Source: Ancylostoma caninum
Lineage: Eukaryota; Nematoda; Chromadorea; Rhabditida; Ancylostomatidae
Length of the DNA: 64,000 nt
Assembly: GCA_037903475.1 (NCBI GenBank)
Contig: JBAJFG010000445.1
Location: 2,294,001 to 2,358,000, forward strand
Reading direction: 5' to 3'
The notes under the pieces are model-generated. The model worked only from the letters and a program-made list of their open reading frames with translations, was not told the DNA's origin and did no database searches. Positions 32,496-43,711 of this stretch are shown here, one piece after another; the first letter of the stretch is position 1; every line of letters starts with the position of its first letter. The position numbers were made by a program, and so were the translations under genes.

Positions 32496-33121
32496 GTATG
32501 AGCTCCTAGACAGCAAACGGTGCCCTCACGCAGGCTCTTGTACAGAAGAAAAATGTGGCTCAGTGAATAGAACGTCACTTTTGCCGGAACTACACGAAGC
32601 AAATCACTATCCTGGCATCACTGGATGTGTGGAGAGCTGTGGAGGCCCAGGATGCGACTGCTTTTATCCGGTTCAGTATGCCTATTCTATAAAATTTACC
32701 TGATCCCTAACGATGATAGGACCTACGAATTCTACAAATGCAGCAGGTGGAAAGAGCGAGTGTATCTTCATGTCTCTCTACACAGGGCTGAATCCGCACA
32801 AAAACGGTTCCAGATCAAACTCCTTCCTAACCAACCAACGAAGGTTTCTTGGCTAACTATCACCCTCTCGTCACTCAGCATACCTCCGATGCCGTTGCTC
32901 AACAAAATATTTTTGCGGGACTACATACCGCGATAGCTCCATTGCAGTATCTTCCTCCATTGCTGTGCCCTACGAAACAGGGTGCCCCCAATTTGACCTG
33001 CAAAGTATGTACATGCATACCAGCTGAGGTTCGAATGCATTGCGACTGCAGAGATGTTATCCTAACTTTCTATCTTTACAACACCCACAACCGTTTCCCA
33101 CTGCTAAGACTTAACGTGTAA
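32434..33121 (+). pseudogene. Envelope-like Cys-rich ectodomain, copy 2
   Basis: Three overlapping frames (32434-32703, 32625-32936, 32849-33121) together carry the Cys-rich ectodomain: 'GSCTEEKCGSVNRTSLLPEL', then 'ESCGGPGCDC', and later 'CKVCTCIPAEVRMHCDC'. Two indels and a stop break it. The pattern resembles class II-type (phlebovirus G2-like) glycoproteins; the relationship is inferred from Cys-Gly motifs only. Confidence 0.55.
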
Positions 33122-33262
33122 CTTCGTGCAAGCGCTGTTCAAATAATTGCAAACGTGCCACAACTTCCTAAAATTCGTACTGAGGATCAAAGGAGAATTT
33201 GAGACTGTGTCCCTTGTTTCAGAATCATCATGGAATAAGGTCAAAACTTCAATAACCTACAA

Positions 33263-33595
33263 ATGGCAGATCGACGTCTTCTCAATCTCAATGGAGAAAG
33301 CGAAGTCTTCTCTGAAATTAACTTATCGGACTTCCGACGCCTAGTGGACGTTTTCTGGCACTGGAGCGGGACACTATCAATCGTAATGATGGCTGTTACC
33401 ATTGTACTGTTAAGGAGCTACCTGTGCATTACCAATACTGTGCTTCTTTTTGCACTCAGGCTACTTCTGTGCATGTTGGCAGTACCGCTTCGCATGTTGT
33501 TTCGCCTTTTTGAAATGCTTGTTTACATGATATTACGATTTGTCTTCAGTCATGCTCGCAAAGATTGGACGAAGACAGGAGCAAAGCAACTTTGA
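33263..33595 (+). pseudogene. Envelope-like membrane anchor, copy 2
   Basis: A 110-codon frame with hydrophobic stretches 'LSIVMMAVTIVLLRSYLCI' and 'LLFALRLLLCMLAVPLRMLF', equivalent to 20297-20611 of copy 1, ending in a short basic tail. Confidence 0.6.
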
Positions 33596-33689
33596 TTGGC
33601 TACCCAGACTGCACGAATAAATGACCGGTTCTTCTTCTTAACTGTCATCAACACAACAGATAATTCCTCAATGGCGATTATTTCAGGAT

Positions 33690-34500
33690 GCCTATGTCCG
33701 AAGAGCTCGAGAAACGTCTCCAAAAGGAGCTATGCCAGAAGCTTGAAATTGTGACAAATTCTCCAGGCCGTCCATCTGAGAAGACAGTCCAGGAAAAGAT
33801 CAAGTTTGTTGAGATCAGTGTCACGAATGGACTGCAACCGTTCGCCATGCATGATATGAATATGTAGGCCTGACGAGCGATAAGGAGTTTCTCCTCATCC
33901 AGAGGTGCGGTGCACTTCACTTCTCCGTGAGGCTACGTTAACTACACAATAAGCCCTTGTAGCAAAAGAAGGATCTTCTCGATGCAGTGGAACTCTTCAT
34001 CCTTGCGCACGATTGGTAGGAGGTGTTGGTGGCAGCGGGCGAAGTCGACGAGCTGTCCCGGCTAGCTTCCCTTCAATCCATCGGTAGAGAAACCGCGTAT
34101 GAACCAACGGAGCCCGGCGATTCAAACTATCCTTAGCCGACGGCGGTAACTCGCACGTACCAGGGAAGGACGTACTCACAATGGTAAGGAGCCAAAGAAC
34201 TCTGTTCGGCACTCTCCTAAAAGAAGAAAAGGAAGTCGTGGATAAGGCTATGGCAGCGTCCGAGTCGCAGTGCACGTTTTAGGAAACTGCGATGAGAGAA
34301 AAGCAGCACGACCTGGATGAGCTGAAGGACGAGGTGTGAAGACAAGCGGAAGTACTGAAAGGACGCATAGAGGTACTATAGGGTGCGACATAAATATTGA
34401 CGCACTGAAGGTATGCTGTGTTAGAAGAGCGCTCTCTCCTTGTAAAAGCAGCCACGAAGATATCAGTAGAGAATATCGCCTGAACTGAACTCGTAACTGA
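33690..34500 (+). pseudogene. Retroelement gag-like relic with many stops
   Basis: From the start codon at 33693 the plus strand encodes 'MSEELEKRLQKELCQKLEI' and continues with at least six in-frame stops or frame changes to about 34500. The sequence is Lys/Glu/Gln-rich and coiled-coil-like, for example 'REKQHDLDELKDEV'. The pattern is that of a decayed gag or other retroelement leader protein. The family is not identified. Confidence 0.4.
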
Positions 34501-34899
34501 AGTTCGTCCATTCTTCTTCCACATTATAAAGAGGATGTGCTTTAGGAAAACGATACTTCTATGGGAAGTAGGGCAGGTCTTGCTCTCCAACTATTACATA
34601 AATGCATGTAATTGTTCGCAACTCTTGTCGGGTTCCCGCCAGAGAAACACATCTATGTTTTACTATAGAAAATTTTTTCCTTTTTTGTTTTCCTTGTTTC
34701 CAAACGATCTAATGAGGACATATTTTCTTGCTTGTCTTAGTTCTCATCACAAGGTGAATTCATAGGTACTTTGGCAGGGCTTGGTTGTAGTGCAAGAGAC
34801 AAAAGTGGTATGAGCCCAGTTTCATAAATCTACTTGAGGTACTTCAATTTGGCAGAGAATAGGCTTCCTTGTGAACCGAGTTCCAGTCTTCGGATGACC

Positions 34900-35425
34900 C
34901 CATATTGACATCTTGGAGAGCTAGAGCTGCGCTATCATTCCCGAACCATCAAGCTCCGAAAGGCTTATCCGTTCAAGATCTAGGACAAAGTCGACCTGAG
35001 TTAGATGCGGCGCAGAGACCATGCAATCCCTCGTCGTCTCTGCGACTGCTTCAGCAAGGAAAGAGCCTGCTGCGAACAAGAGTGCGTTTGTTCTGATCGC
35101 CGAGACATGTGCTTTATTCTGCATGTACCTGTTTAGAATAATTTCGCATCTTTGGTTTTCTACGACTCATTTTAGGTGCGTCAATAATTCTGACGCACCC
35201 TGTAGAAAGATCCCAGAGCAACGCCTCGTTAAAGATCTTGGAAAGCATCAACCAGAAGCACTCAGCATGGCACAAGCATTCCAAGATAGAGGAATTCGTA
35301 GGAAGCGGGCGCAAGTCCACCTCCAGGGAAGAGAGATCGTATTCAGATGATGGCCACTCGGGAAGGAGTTATGAAGAAAAAAGGGAGGACAGAGCACAAC
35401 GGAGCCAGAATTCGATGTCGAAGCA
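34900..35425 (+). pseudogene. Ser/Arg/Glu-rich relic, possible gag continuation
   Basis: Frame 35238-35429 reads 'HSAWHKHSKIEEFVGSGRKS' followed by a charged RS/RE-rich stretch, then, after a stop, 'EELLHECERELQEMDRFLEN'. It may be the continuation of the gag-like relic at 33.7-34.5 kb. A TA-ended hairpin interrupts it at 35174-35204. Confidence 0.35.
35174..35204. repeat. Orphan TA-type transposon end with hairpin
   Basis: 'ggtgcgtca' and 'tgacgcacc' form a perfect stem around 'ataattc', followed by 'ctgta' ending in TA at 35203-35204. Inverted, it reads 'tacagggtgcgtcagaatta', close to the left end of the 2.6-kb TA element at 24922. No partner was found. Confidence 0.5.
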
Positions 35426-35794
35426 CTAGGTGGAGGAGTTATTGCACGAATGTGAAAGAGAGTTGCAGGAGATGGATCGATTTCTGGAGAACAACTGGTT
35501 GAGAGAAAGAACAAGGAAATCGGATAATTTGTGTAATCTCAGATGGGCTTCCATGCTTGTCACAGATGTGGAACCGCGTCGGGATTCTTGAAGGTTTTTG
35601 TAAAGAGAAAAGCACCGCTCCACCTGTGCATTATTTGTAGGGATACAAACGATTCTGGAAATGGATCGCAAAAACATCTTCCTTCTGGTGACTTCTGAAG
35701 GTTTCGCGGACATGAGTTCCACAATTGGTGACATGAGTTTCACAATTGCTGGCACAAAAGATACATTTTCTTTTCCTAATTGCAGAACATTCAC
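35426..35794 (-). pseudogene. hAT transposase C-terminal dimerisation region, relic
   Basis: A 122-codon minus frame that contains 'SRIVCIPTNNAQVERCFSLY' at about residues 45-64, followed by a 'NLQESRRGSTSVTSMEAHLR' stretch. The pattern IPxSNAxVERxFS then NRLxxxxLxxLL is the hAT dimerisation signature near the C-terminus. Upstream domains are not visible. Confidence is moderate because only this block is recognisable. Confidence 0.5.
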
Positions 35795-37265
35795 AGCTTT
35801 GGGTGGGAGGAATTCTAATAATTCTCTATTACTTTCCTTCAGGTTGTGCCCTCGGGCCCTCCATCAAATACGAAGAACTCCGCTACCTCGTTGCAGGTTT
35901 CACACTCCCCGCTATCGTATCTCATTATTTTCTCGGCGAGAAAGCAGCCATGGCTCTGAAAATGCTATCCTTTGGAGGTTCAAGCCTTCTATAATACATA
36001 GAGCTCGTTGGGTTCTTCTAATACCGTTATCACTTCGCCATGTCCAATCTCCGGTGCGCGAAGATTTAGTTGTTTTGGCCTCTTGGCACGAAGGGTGTCC
36101 ATCAGCGATGAACAGCATTTTGGTTTCAAAAGTTTGGAAGTTCCTGAATTTTTGCTTTGTGTGAGCACCTGGCCCCTACATTTCTGGACTATTAGCAGCG
36201 TCTAAGCCACGGCAACTCATACAGGCTGTTTTTACCTCTCCAAGTTTCGCTAGGTTTCGAACTGCCTCCAGGTTCCGACTTCCGGTCTTATGCAATACTT
36301 CCGCTCATCGCTGGTGTTCATGATTGTCCCATACTCCATGCATGGCCCCGCTATTTCGAATTCATGAAAATCGGCTTATTCTAGAACCAGTTAGCTGCTA
36401 CTCAGAATCCAAATATAGCCTGAGCCCTAAAATCTTGTCCGGATTCTAGTGGCGCACCTTGTACAGTAGCGGCCACATATTTGATATCATGCCGTTATTT
36501 TTGAGCGGTCAGTTAATGGAAGTACAAATCCGTACCTCAGACTTGAAGCTGGCTATCCTCTGAAGTTCAATGGCGACTCATTTAGCAAGAAATTGTGTCT
36601 CGCAACACATTTTAACGGCTAAAATCTTGCTTGGCAAGACATCTTCCGGGTGAATTAGCCACAAGTATGTTTTGCATTGAAAAGGATGATACATGTCCCG
36701 AGTCAAGCAGATATGACGCTTGACACGCTGATCCAAATACTCAAATTGGAGGTACATGCTTCAGCAGAGGGATGTGCTTCAGGAGGGCAGAGGTGGCGGA
36801 TCGAAATTCTTACTCTGAACCGGTCTACAGCAATACATATTTTTGGTAGAGGATATCTCCGCGCCCCTTACGGCACCGTGCGCAGTCGGTTGGACACAGT
36901 GGATCTTGGAGATATCAAGCGATTTCGTGCTCGCGTGATTTTTAATTGATGAATGCCATCGGTGCACTTGTTTGATAAAGTACATTCTGCACTTGACACA
37001 ACGAAAGTTGTGGCCCGATAGGATTCCATAGCCCTCTTTCACACTGGGGCACAACAGGACAGTTAGAATACGTTACATATAATGTCACGTTCAGTTTGCA
37101 TGGCGACACATTTGGTGGAACATCTTGTTTTTTGAAGAAATTTGGCAGAGTTCATTTGTCGAGGTTGTTGGCAAGCCCGTTTGCCAGGTTGTCAAACAAA
37201 CCTCGCCAAATGGGTCGCCAACGAACTTAAGAGTCAGGATGATTTTCAAGGGCGCGATGAAGAAA
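35795..37265. other. Non-coding spacer with one orphan TA-type end
   Basis: No recognised gene. At 36441-36463 'ggattctagtggcgcacctt' followed by 'gta' looks like another right end of the 'tacaaggtgcgcca' type. Frames 36677-36949 and 37091-37462 have no domain. Confidence 0.4.
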
Positions 37266-37462
37266 TACGAGGGCCGTTTGAAAAGTTCCGGGATCACCAC
37301 CAAGGAGTTGTTCTTTTTCAAAAATCTCAATGCGATTCTGTTTGACAGTCCTCCACATGAATTGACTGTGAATTTCAAATCGATCTGACAAAGTCTCTGC
37401 TTTTGACAGAGAGGGCAAGTCAAGCAACTACGACTGCGCTCAGTTACTGAGAAGTGCTGCAT

Positions 37463-38187
37463 TTAAAGGCAGCACCTACGAAAAACTTTGTCACTCGGGT
37501 TTCAGAGCGATCTTGGGTTTCTGAAAATGTGGAGCATGAATAATGTGGTCAATTTTGGCAGAACTCATGTTGAAATGGTTTTGGATGATCCCAATTTGCT
37601 GCATTATAGCAATTCGGCCGAGTTACGCTGGTGGAGTAGATCAAGGAAGTCGATGACGCTGCCTTTATTGTCAACGAATTTCTCGCCGCAACTAGATAAT
37701 CGACTAATTTTCCAGTTTTCCTAGAGGAGAAAAAGCACAAACAAAAGGGGAATAGAATGCTTACCACAGAGACATGCCTTAAGAAAAGAAACAAAACTTG
37801 TGATTAAGGGTAAAGAGCTAATGAACAGAAATTCATATCATAATTGCAAATTTGAAAGTTCTGGGAAAAAGAAGCGATTGTACGGTCTAACAACAATTGA
37901 AAGGGCGTAGATGGAGGAACCAGACCATCACAATGTAAAACTTCTGGAAATGAGCATGGAAGGAAACGTTATCTTAGGAAAACTGAGAGACTGCGGCAGA
38001 AATCAGCTGATCCGGATCGCGCCACACCTCACCCCGCGGATACCCGGATACCAAGTGTAACTTGTTAAATCATGGGAACGCTGATGCCTTCGGCGGTGCA
38101 ACTTGCGTAGAATTACTGGGACTATCGTCCAGACTCCAAAACATTCAAAATTCTGAACATGAAGGTTATCGTGGGTGCTGCCTTTAA
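37463..38187. mobile_element. TTAA-flanked element nested in the mariner-like copy
   Basis: The left end 'ttaaaggcagcacctacga' at 37463 and the right end, the inverse of 'ttaaaggcagcacccacga' at 38187, differ at one of 19 positions. Same family as 10407 and 60419. Frames inside have no recognised domain. Confidence 0.75.
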
Positions 38188-38426
38188 GCGGTCATTAATT
38201 TCTCTTAACTGGAAGAGAAGACAGCAAGTTAACCGAACATCACTTGGATGCTAATTTTGGAGGATCATCGCCTTCATTTCTCAGCATAGTTTCTGGGTTC
38301 TGAAAACCAAGCGCAGCCGAGCGCGAGCAGACAGTACGCCATGTGCAAAATGTTACGAAAAGACAACACCAGAAAAAGTGATTGAAATCGTTGACAAGGA
38401 TTTGGCAGATAGAATACAAATGCGTG

Positions 38427-38435
38427 CTATATAAG
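38427..38435 (+). promoter_or_regulatory. Candidate TATA box
   Basis: 'ctatataag' within 'gcgtgctatataagggagcc'. It lies inside the mariner-like element, downstream of the nested insert; it may be the element's own promoter or chance. The first ATG downstream (about 38512) opens only a six-codon frame. Confidence 0.25.
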
Positions 38436-39217
38436 GGAGCCTAGCACATCAATTATCAGTCATTGGTTTTTATTTTGCCCTACGAACTAACTTTGAAAAA
38501 CGTTTTCAAAAATGAGTGCCGCATTTGCTTAAACAAGAACGCGATCAACATGAAAATCAAGAAATTATTTTTAATAGTTTAATGTGATTTCAAATCGAAA
38601 CTGTGATGCGTGTTGTTGAACGGATTAAGCGCTACACTTTAGCGGCATGCAATTTAAACAGTAGGTGAGACATGAAGAATGGATTCTGACGAAGAAAGTA
38701 CCGTTCACTGAGGTGGAATGGTGATAGCGTCTGTTTTTGGGAGTTGCAAGAGATAGACGGAAAGGTCATCAAAATTGATTATTAAGCGAAATTTTTAGGA
38801 GCATTCCCTGTGGTAACCCGTGCGACACACGCTGATTTGAACAGAAAAAACGAATTGTCTCTCCATGTCAGCATGACAAGTGTTATGGCTTTTGTAATAA
38901 TGAAACCTAAACTCTACCTCATTCAGTGATATTTCTGCATTGGCTCGCTCGTACCTGTACCTGTCATAATATGATCTTAATCAACAGCTTTCCGTCAAGG
39001 ACAAGATTCCGGTCAAGAGACGAACTAATCGTGACTTTCCCCCGTTATTCTGACTTCTTCAGAGGAATTCATTCTAGATAGAAAATGAAAAATTAAAAAC
39101 AGGCCGGACCATTTGTATTGAGCTTCGAGGGGACTGGGTTATATAATACACTATCAAGTGCATTAGATTTGTTTTGTTTTTATTGTCATTCCGGAAACTT
39201 TTCAAACCGCCCTCGTA

Positions 39218-40791
39218 CGTATGTACTCCTTCCTTCATTAGCTTTGCTACTAACAGGCTTCCAGTTATGAATAAATTTCGATGCTTGCATTATTCTCCAG
39301 ATCGAACAAAAAGGATCTTTTTGAACACTTTTAACAGTTTGCTTCTGCCTTCGAGTCTAGGTTAGGAGAGTACGGCAATATCAGTCAGGAAAAAATATCA
39401 AGTGGGGATTTCACCTCAAATCACCACTTCTCCTTCCTGCTTCGGTAGATATAAAAATTTTGAACAAAATCCACAAGAACTAACAGGACTGGAATCCAAG
39501 ATTTTGATTCATTCTATCCAGCTCTACGTCAATGGTGAGCACTAACAAAGCCCATAAAAAGCTACAACGCTCATTCAAACTTGCTCGTCCTAGGGCAGAG
39601 ACATTTTAAAAAAAAGTCCGAAGTAGTGGGTGTGCTAAACATGCGGCCAGTATAGACCACTGATCGTCAAATAAAAAGTTCGCCTATAACCTATGACGGG
39701 GTGTGAAAAAATATTCAGAAAAACTAGCAAACCCGTTACTGTTCTTGACAAGCCGCCGTCTCCTCAATCGTGTTTGGTTCACACTGAAATGACGGAACTT
39801 TCCAAAGCTCACACTGAATTAGTATAGTCCCCGAACCGAATTGGTGCCAAAGATCAGTGTGAAATCACCCGCCGACCCTATGCGTCTCTTTGTTTCACTC
39901 TATTTTAAAACACGGGTTCTTCAAAACTACGACGCGATCCTGTTCCTACAACTCGTTAGTGCAGTCGCGTATCGATGACCTTGTCGCTTTCACTTCGCCC
40001 ATTTTGAAGTGTTTTCCGCGCGAAAGAAGAGGCGGTTGCGCAGCTTTTTGTTAATTGTGGACAGCTTCTTCCGTGTGAACCAGGTCACTCAAAGCGAATA
40101 CGATAAGTTTTCACAGGTTTTTTGTGATCGCTAATACCTGGCGATCACACCTCGAGCGGTACGATAATCCCTCGCTACACGGCGATCGTGGGGTGATCGC
40201 GTGTGTTGCCTTCAGCAGACAGGATTTGTCCATTCTGCAGACTTTTTCGGCCGACTTAAAGAAAAACGCAGGAAAATGGGGACTTTTCGCAGAAAAAGCC
40301 GCTACCGGCACTTTGTCATGTGAATAAAGAATTGGGGCTTGGAGAAAGGTCGGCGCTGTTCTTCGCCGCTTTGAAGACCACTGTATGGTGCTCATCAATA
40401 GTCTAGCGCTCATCTTAATCATAGTCGAAGCAGCGCTTTTGCGCTGGGCTTCATACGTCTCTGATGAACTACAGTGCTTAAGAACGAGGCTTCTTAGGCT
40501 TGTCGGAAATCATCTTTTTAGGGAAATTGGCTTATAACTTTTCACAAGCCAGGCTCTTCTCTCGATTCGAACTTGTCGGCATCGAGTTCTACTAAGCGTT
40601 TTAAACTTTTCGAGTGGTTCACATCGCGTAGGCTGGCTCCAAGTTCCTTTGCATCGGATGATGTACAAATTTAAAGGTTGGATGGGTAAGAACTGCCCGG
40701 TTAGAGGATGTTTGGCCCACGTTCGACGACATAGAGACACCATAGTTGATCACTGACCACTCTGCATGCGAAATGACTACGATTTTTGGAA
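39218..40791. other. Non-coding spacer
   Basis: No recognised gene. Contains repeated 'gcgatcac/gtgatcgc' motifs at 40124-40205, one pair forming a small hairpin. Confidence 0.4.
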
Positions 40792-40847
40792 TCAAGGAGA
40801 GACGAGCAGCAGTGTAGGCCGAAGCCGCAGAGACAGGGAAAAGCATT
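40792..40847 (+). mobile_element. Short RTE coding relic
   Basis: 'tcaaggagagacgagcagca' and the following 36 bases match 22222-22275 of the RTE element with few changes ('gtaggccgaagccgcagaga' against 'gttggccgaagccacagagg'). Flanking sequence does not match, so it is a small fragment. Confidence 0.65.
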
Positions 40848-40849
40848 CA

Positions 40850-42300
40850 AATTACTCTAGAGTTCAATGTTTCCACATACTGAAAACTTATTCCGTTCAA
40901 CTAATTGATTTGATTTAGTTACTACCACCTATGAAAATTAGCGGAAACGTACACTTCAAGACAAAGAAGCAAATGATGCCGTCATTTGCTGTCTGACTAC
41001 AAAAATATTGGATTGAGAAGTCAATACTTTATAAGCTGTACAGAAAGGTGCAAAATTCACTTTCTGGAAACTGGCTTGAGTCCGTAAATTTTTGCACCTC
41101 ATACAGAGTGGTACATTTCCTTTTTCCACAGGACGGAATCTCAGACCGTACGCTACGTAGTCATGAGAGAACATAAGAACATGGTTAAAATACCTTATCC
41201 GTTTTTGTATGTTGAATTTATGAATTCAGAGGCGGGAGTAGGTGACATGTCTGATAAGAAGATTTAGTGGGTTCACCCCATCACGATGTCGAAGGCCATA
41301 ATCTTTCCCAAATTAAATCTCGTAAGAGTAGAACGATTCACGTTTGTTCCCAGAACAGTTGCTGCTTTTCCACTGGTCCGTAATGAACGAGCTCTCAGCT
41401 CGGACTCATGAGACGATAACCGAGGGAGCCAACGATGGTTAGTGCGACTTCTTATCGTAAAGACTACGTACGTAACGCTAAGAGATGCAGGACTCAAAAG
41501 TTGGTGCGCAAGACTGGCTTGTCTCAGTTATGCATTCACAAATGCTAGCACTAAATTCGCGAGTAGGTTAGCAATTGTAAACCCTGCAAAGGGTGTCAGC
41601 TTTTTGGTGGATTCCTTAATTGGAATAAAGCCTGCGATTATGCTTCAAATGATAACCACTAATCCATCAAATGTCTACGCTTCTGTGCTGAAAGAAAAGG
41701 CTGAATGATGCTATCCACTTCCTCCCCCCCCCCCCCTTCCTCTTCCCTGCGAAAAAATCAGCACCCCTCTGCGACGGGATACCCCGCGATTCGACAACGT
41801 CTGTCTGCTGATGTCCTTGTGAGGCAGACGACAAGGGCAGAACTCGAATTTTGCTAGTCTTATGGGTTCGCGGAACGCTGTGCCGCCATCAAGGCGAACC
41901 ATGCTAGATATTTGATCCGCAGAACCGATATGGGGACTACATTGGCTGGGAGTTTTCGCCGTTACAACACCTGGAAGCAGGCACCGCCTCCGTGATGTTT
42001 CATGATATACTGGAAAGCAGTGTACGCAACAACCTTGAGACATTGGCCAGAGATAGGAATCTCGCATAACACGCGGCTTTTGTTTGTTCAAACAGTGAGG
42101 TGTAATAGGCTGTGTATTAGCGCAGCCACAATACAACAGTTCTTGAATTTTAAGCACATCAGCAAGGTCCCGAGACCCTTGCTAGCCGACCCAAGGGCTG
42201 CACAGCCAGCACAACACGTTACATCGGCTGGGCGGAAGGAACCGCTTACTCTACGGTGTCGTTCTGTGCTACTGTGATAACCATTTACGACGAAAAGTTC
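40850..42300. other. Non-coding spacer with a C13 run
   Basis: No recognised gene; a run of 13 C is at 41724-41736. Frames on both strands lack domains. Confidence 0.4.
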
Positions 42301-42302
42301 AG

Positions 42303-42546
42303 GGTGTTTGTGCGTCTCAAGCGGGTACCCCACGAACGGGTTGGCGACGCTTGCGCGGTGCCGTCAGCGGGTGTGAAAAAACGCACGAATCGCCAAGCAC
42401 GGGAAAATTGTCGCGGCTGGAATCTCCCCCAGTCCGAGTGACTTCAATGGAACTATTACGGGCAAAAAAAACGCTTACATTCACTGACGCAGAAGGAGCG
42501 GTGGACGAAAGTCCGCTAAAAAATGTTGTGAATCTCGTACAACAAG
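42303..42546 (+). other. Possible exon of an unknown gene (weak)
   Basis: An open stretch between an acceptor-like 'aagttcag' (ends 42302) and a donor-like 'caa|gtaaaa' (42547). It encodes 81 residues including 'SRLESPPVRVTSMELLRAKK' and 'DESPLKNVVNLVQQ', which look protein-like. No homologue is recognised and no partner exon was found, so this may be chance. Confidence 0.2.
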
Positions 42547-42549
42547 TAA

Positions 42550-43500
42550 AATATGTGATGTGTGCAGAAAGCAGAACATGGACACAGAAGAACCCACAGA
42601 CAGAAGAACTTGACAGAAGAACATTATCTGTCACTATTTATTCATCCTTTTTATTGTGCCATGCAACCATTACTACTTTCGAATTTTTACATTTTTTCAA
42701 CTACTTCCGGAACAAACAAAACAAGCCAATGAAGGCAATAAAAAGTTACAAGATATACATTATCAATGATGTGCTTCTGGGCAGTTAGTTTCTTAATTGA
42801 GCTTTATTCCGAAATATATTTGAATGTCAAGAACACTAGAGCTTTGTTCAAGCCTAGAGGACAACCGCGGCTCTAGAAAAACTGAGGGGTTTGAGTCCTT
42901 ATTCTGCACTTTAAATTCCACCTCCCAAAGCCTGGCAAAATTTACGTCTGCGCAAGAGATTCGTCTCACCTACGCTTCGTTTATGTTACCAGAGAGTGTT
43001 GATGATGGATGGATTGAAACAGAACGAGTGCATTCCAGAGAAAACTAATTACTCTAGAGGCTAACAGTCCCTTCCCACGCGCCTCACAACCGCATTGGAC
43101 AGGTTAGAAAAGGAATCAGTTGGATTGGACTAGAATGAGAACACTAACATTAGTGTGGATGAGCAGACAATCAGCGTGTTACGTTCAATGTGATCTAGCG
43201 AGTGCGAGAGAGTAACGACCACTTGAGCCTAATCTTCGCTAATTTTGACTTGTATACTGCAGGACACATCCAATAAAATCACATTCATCGTTCACTACGA
43301 AGAGTTGTGAAAGACGGAGAACTGTACACGCATGGGCTTCAATGTAGGAGTATGAAATTTGAAAAACTCGGTACGTTCAAGTGTTTGCAGTGAGCAGATA
43401 CTCTCATTTTCAGCAATAACGAGTATTGAACGCCTCCAGATTTGAACCTGGATTGGGTAGGTACCGTTATGCTGGCTCACATTCAACATGACAAGAAATG
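42550..43500. other. Spacer with a dispersed repeat copy
   Basis: About 43075-43195 is similar to 47700-47815 ('ggaatcagttggattggact' against 'ggaatcagtgcgatcggacg', then 'gtggatgagcagacaatcag' against 'gtggatgcgcagataatcag'). No gene recognised. Confidence 0.45.
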
Positions 43501-43504
43501 CGAT

Positions 43505-43711
43505 TACAGGGCATTCACCTCGGAGTAAACATCACGTTGAAATACGCGCGAGCCGATCCATTCCATAGATCAAATTCTCAATCGAAAGGCTACGTCCGAA
43601 CCGCTAAAAACCACTCGCACATAGCCTTTCGACTGAAAATTTGATCTATGGAATGGATCAGCTCGCGCGCGTATTCCGCTGCGATGTTTACTCCGAGGTG
43701 AATGCCCTGTA
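43505..43711. mobile_element. TA-flanked palindromic MITE of 207 bases
   Basis: Left end 'tacagggcattcacctcgg' and right end 'gaggtgaatgccctgta' are inverted. Arms of about 90 bases pair with roughly 90 percent identity, including 'gatccattccatagatcaaa', around a spacer of about 20 bases. Terminal TA suggests Tc1/mariner-type mobilisation. The ORF calls on the minus strand here are products of the palindrome. Confidence 0.75.

Larger units (their letters stand above)
30724..33595 (+). mobile_element. Bel/Pao retrotransposon copy 2, internally deleted
   Basis: Contains a shortened integrase core, the DUF5641-like domain and an envelope-like region homologous to 17.0-20.6 kb. Gag, protease, RT and RNase H are missing. 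Frames are longer than in copy 1 across the envelope region. No LTRs identified. Confidence 0.75.
37266..39217. mobile_element. Mariner-like element with TA ends and a nested insert
   Basis: The left end 'tacgagggccgtttgaaaag' at 37266 and the right end, the inverse of 'tacgagggcggtttgaaaag' at 39217, match at about 26 of 28 positions and both begin with TA. Total length is 1952 bases; without the nested 725-base TTAA element it is about 1.23 kb, close to the usual mariner length. No transposase motif could be recognised, so the copy is decayed or non-autonomous. Confidence 0.75.

Noticed and set aside
43430..43500. tRNA-like T-arm on the minus strand ('ggttcaaatctgga')
   Set aside because: The B-box-like block is good, but there is no anticodon arm or acceptor stem and the spacing to an A-box-like block is too short. 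It might be a SINE fragment, which cannot be supported here.
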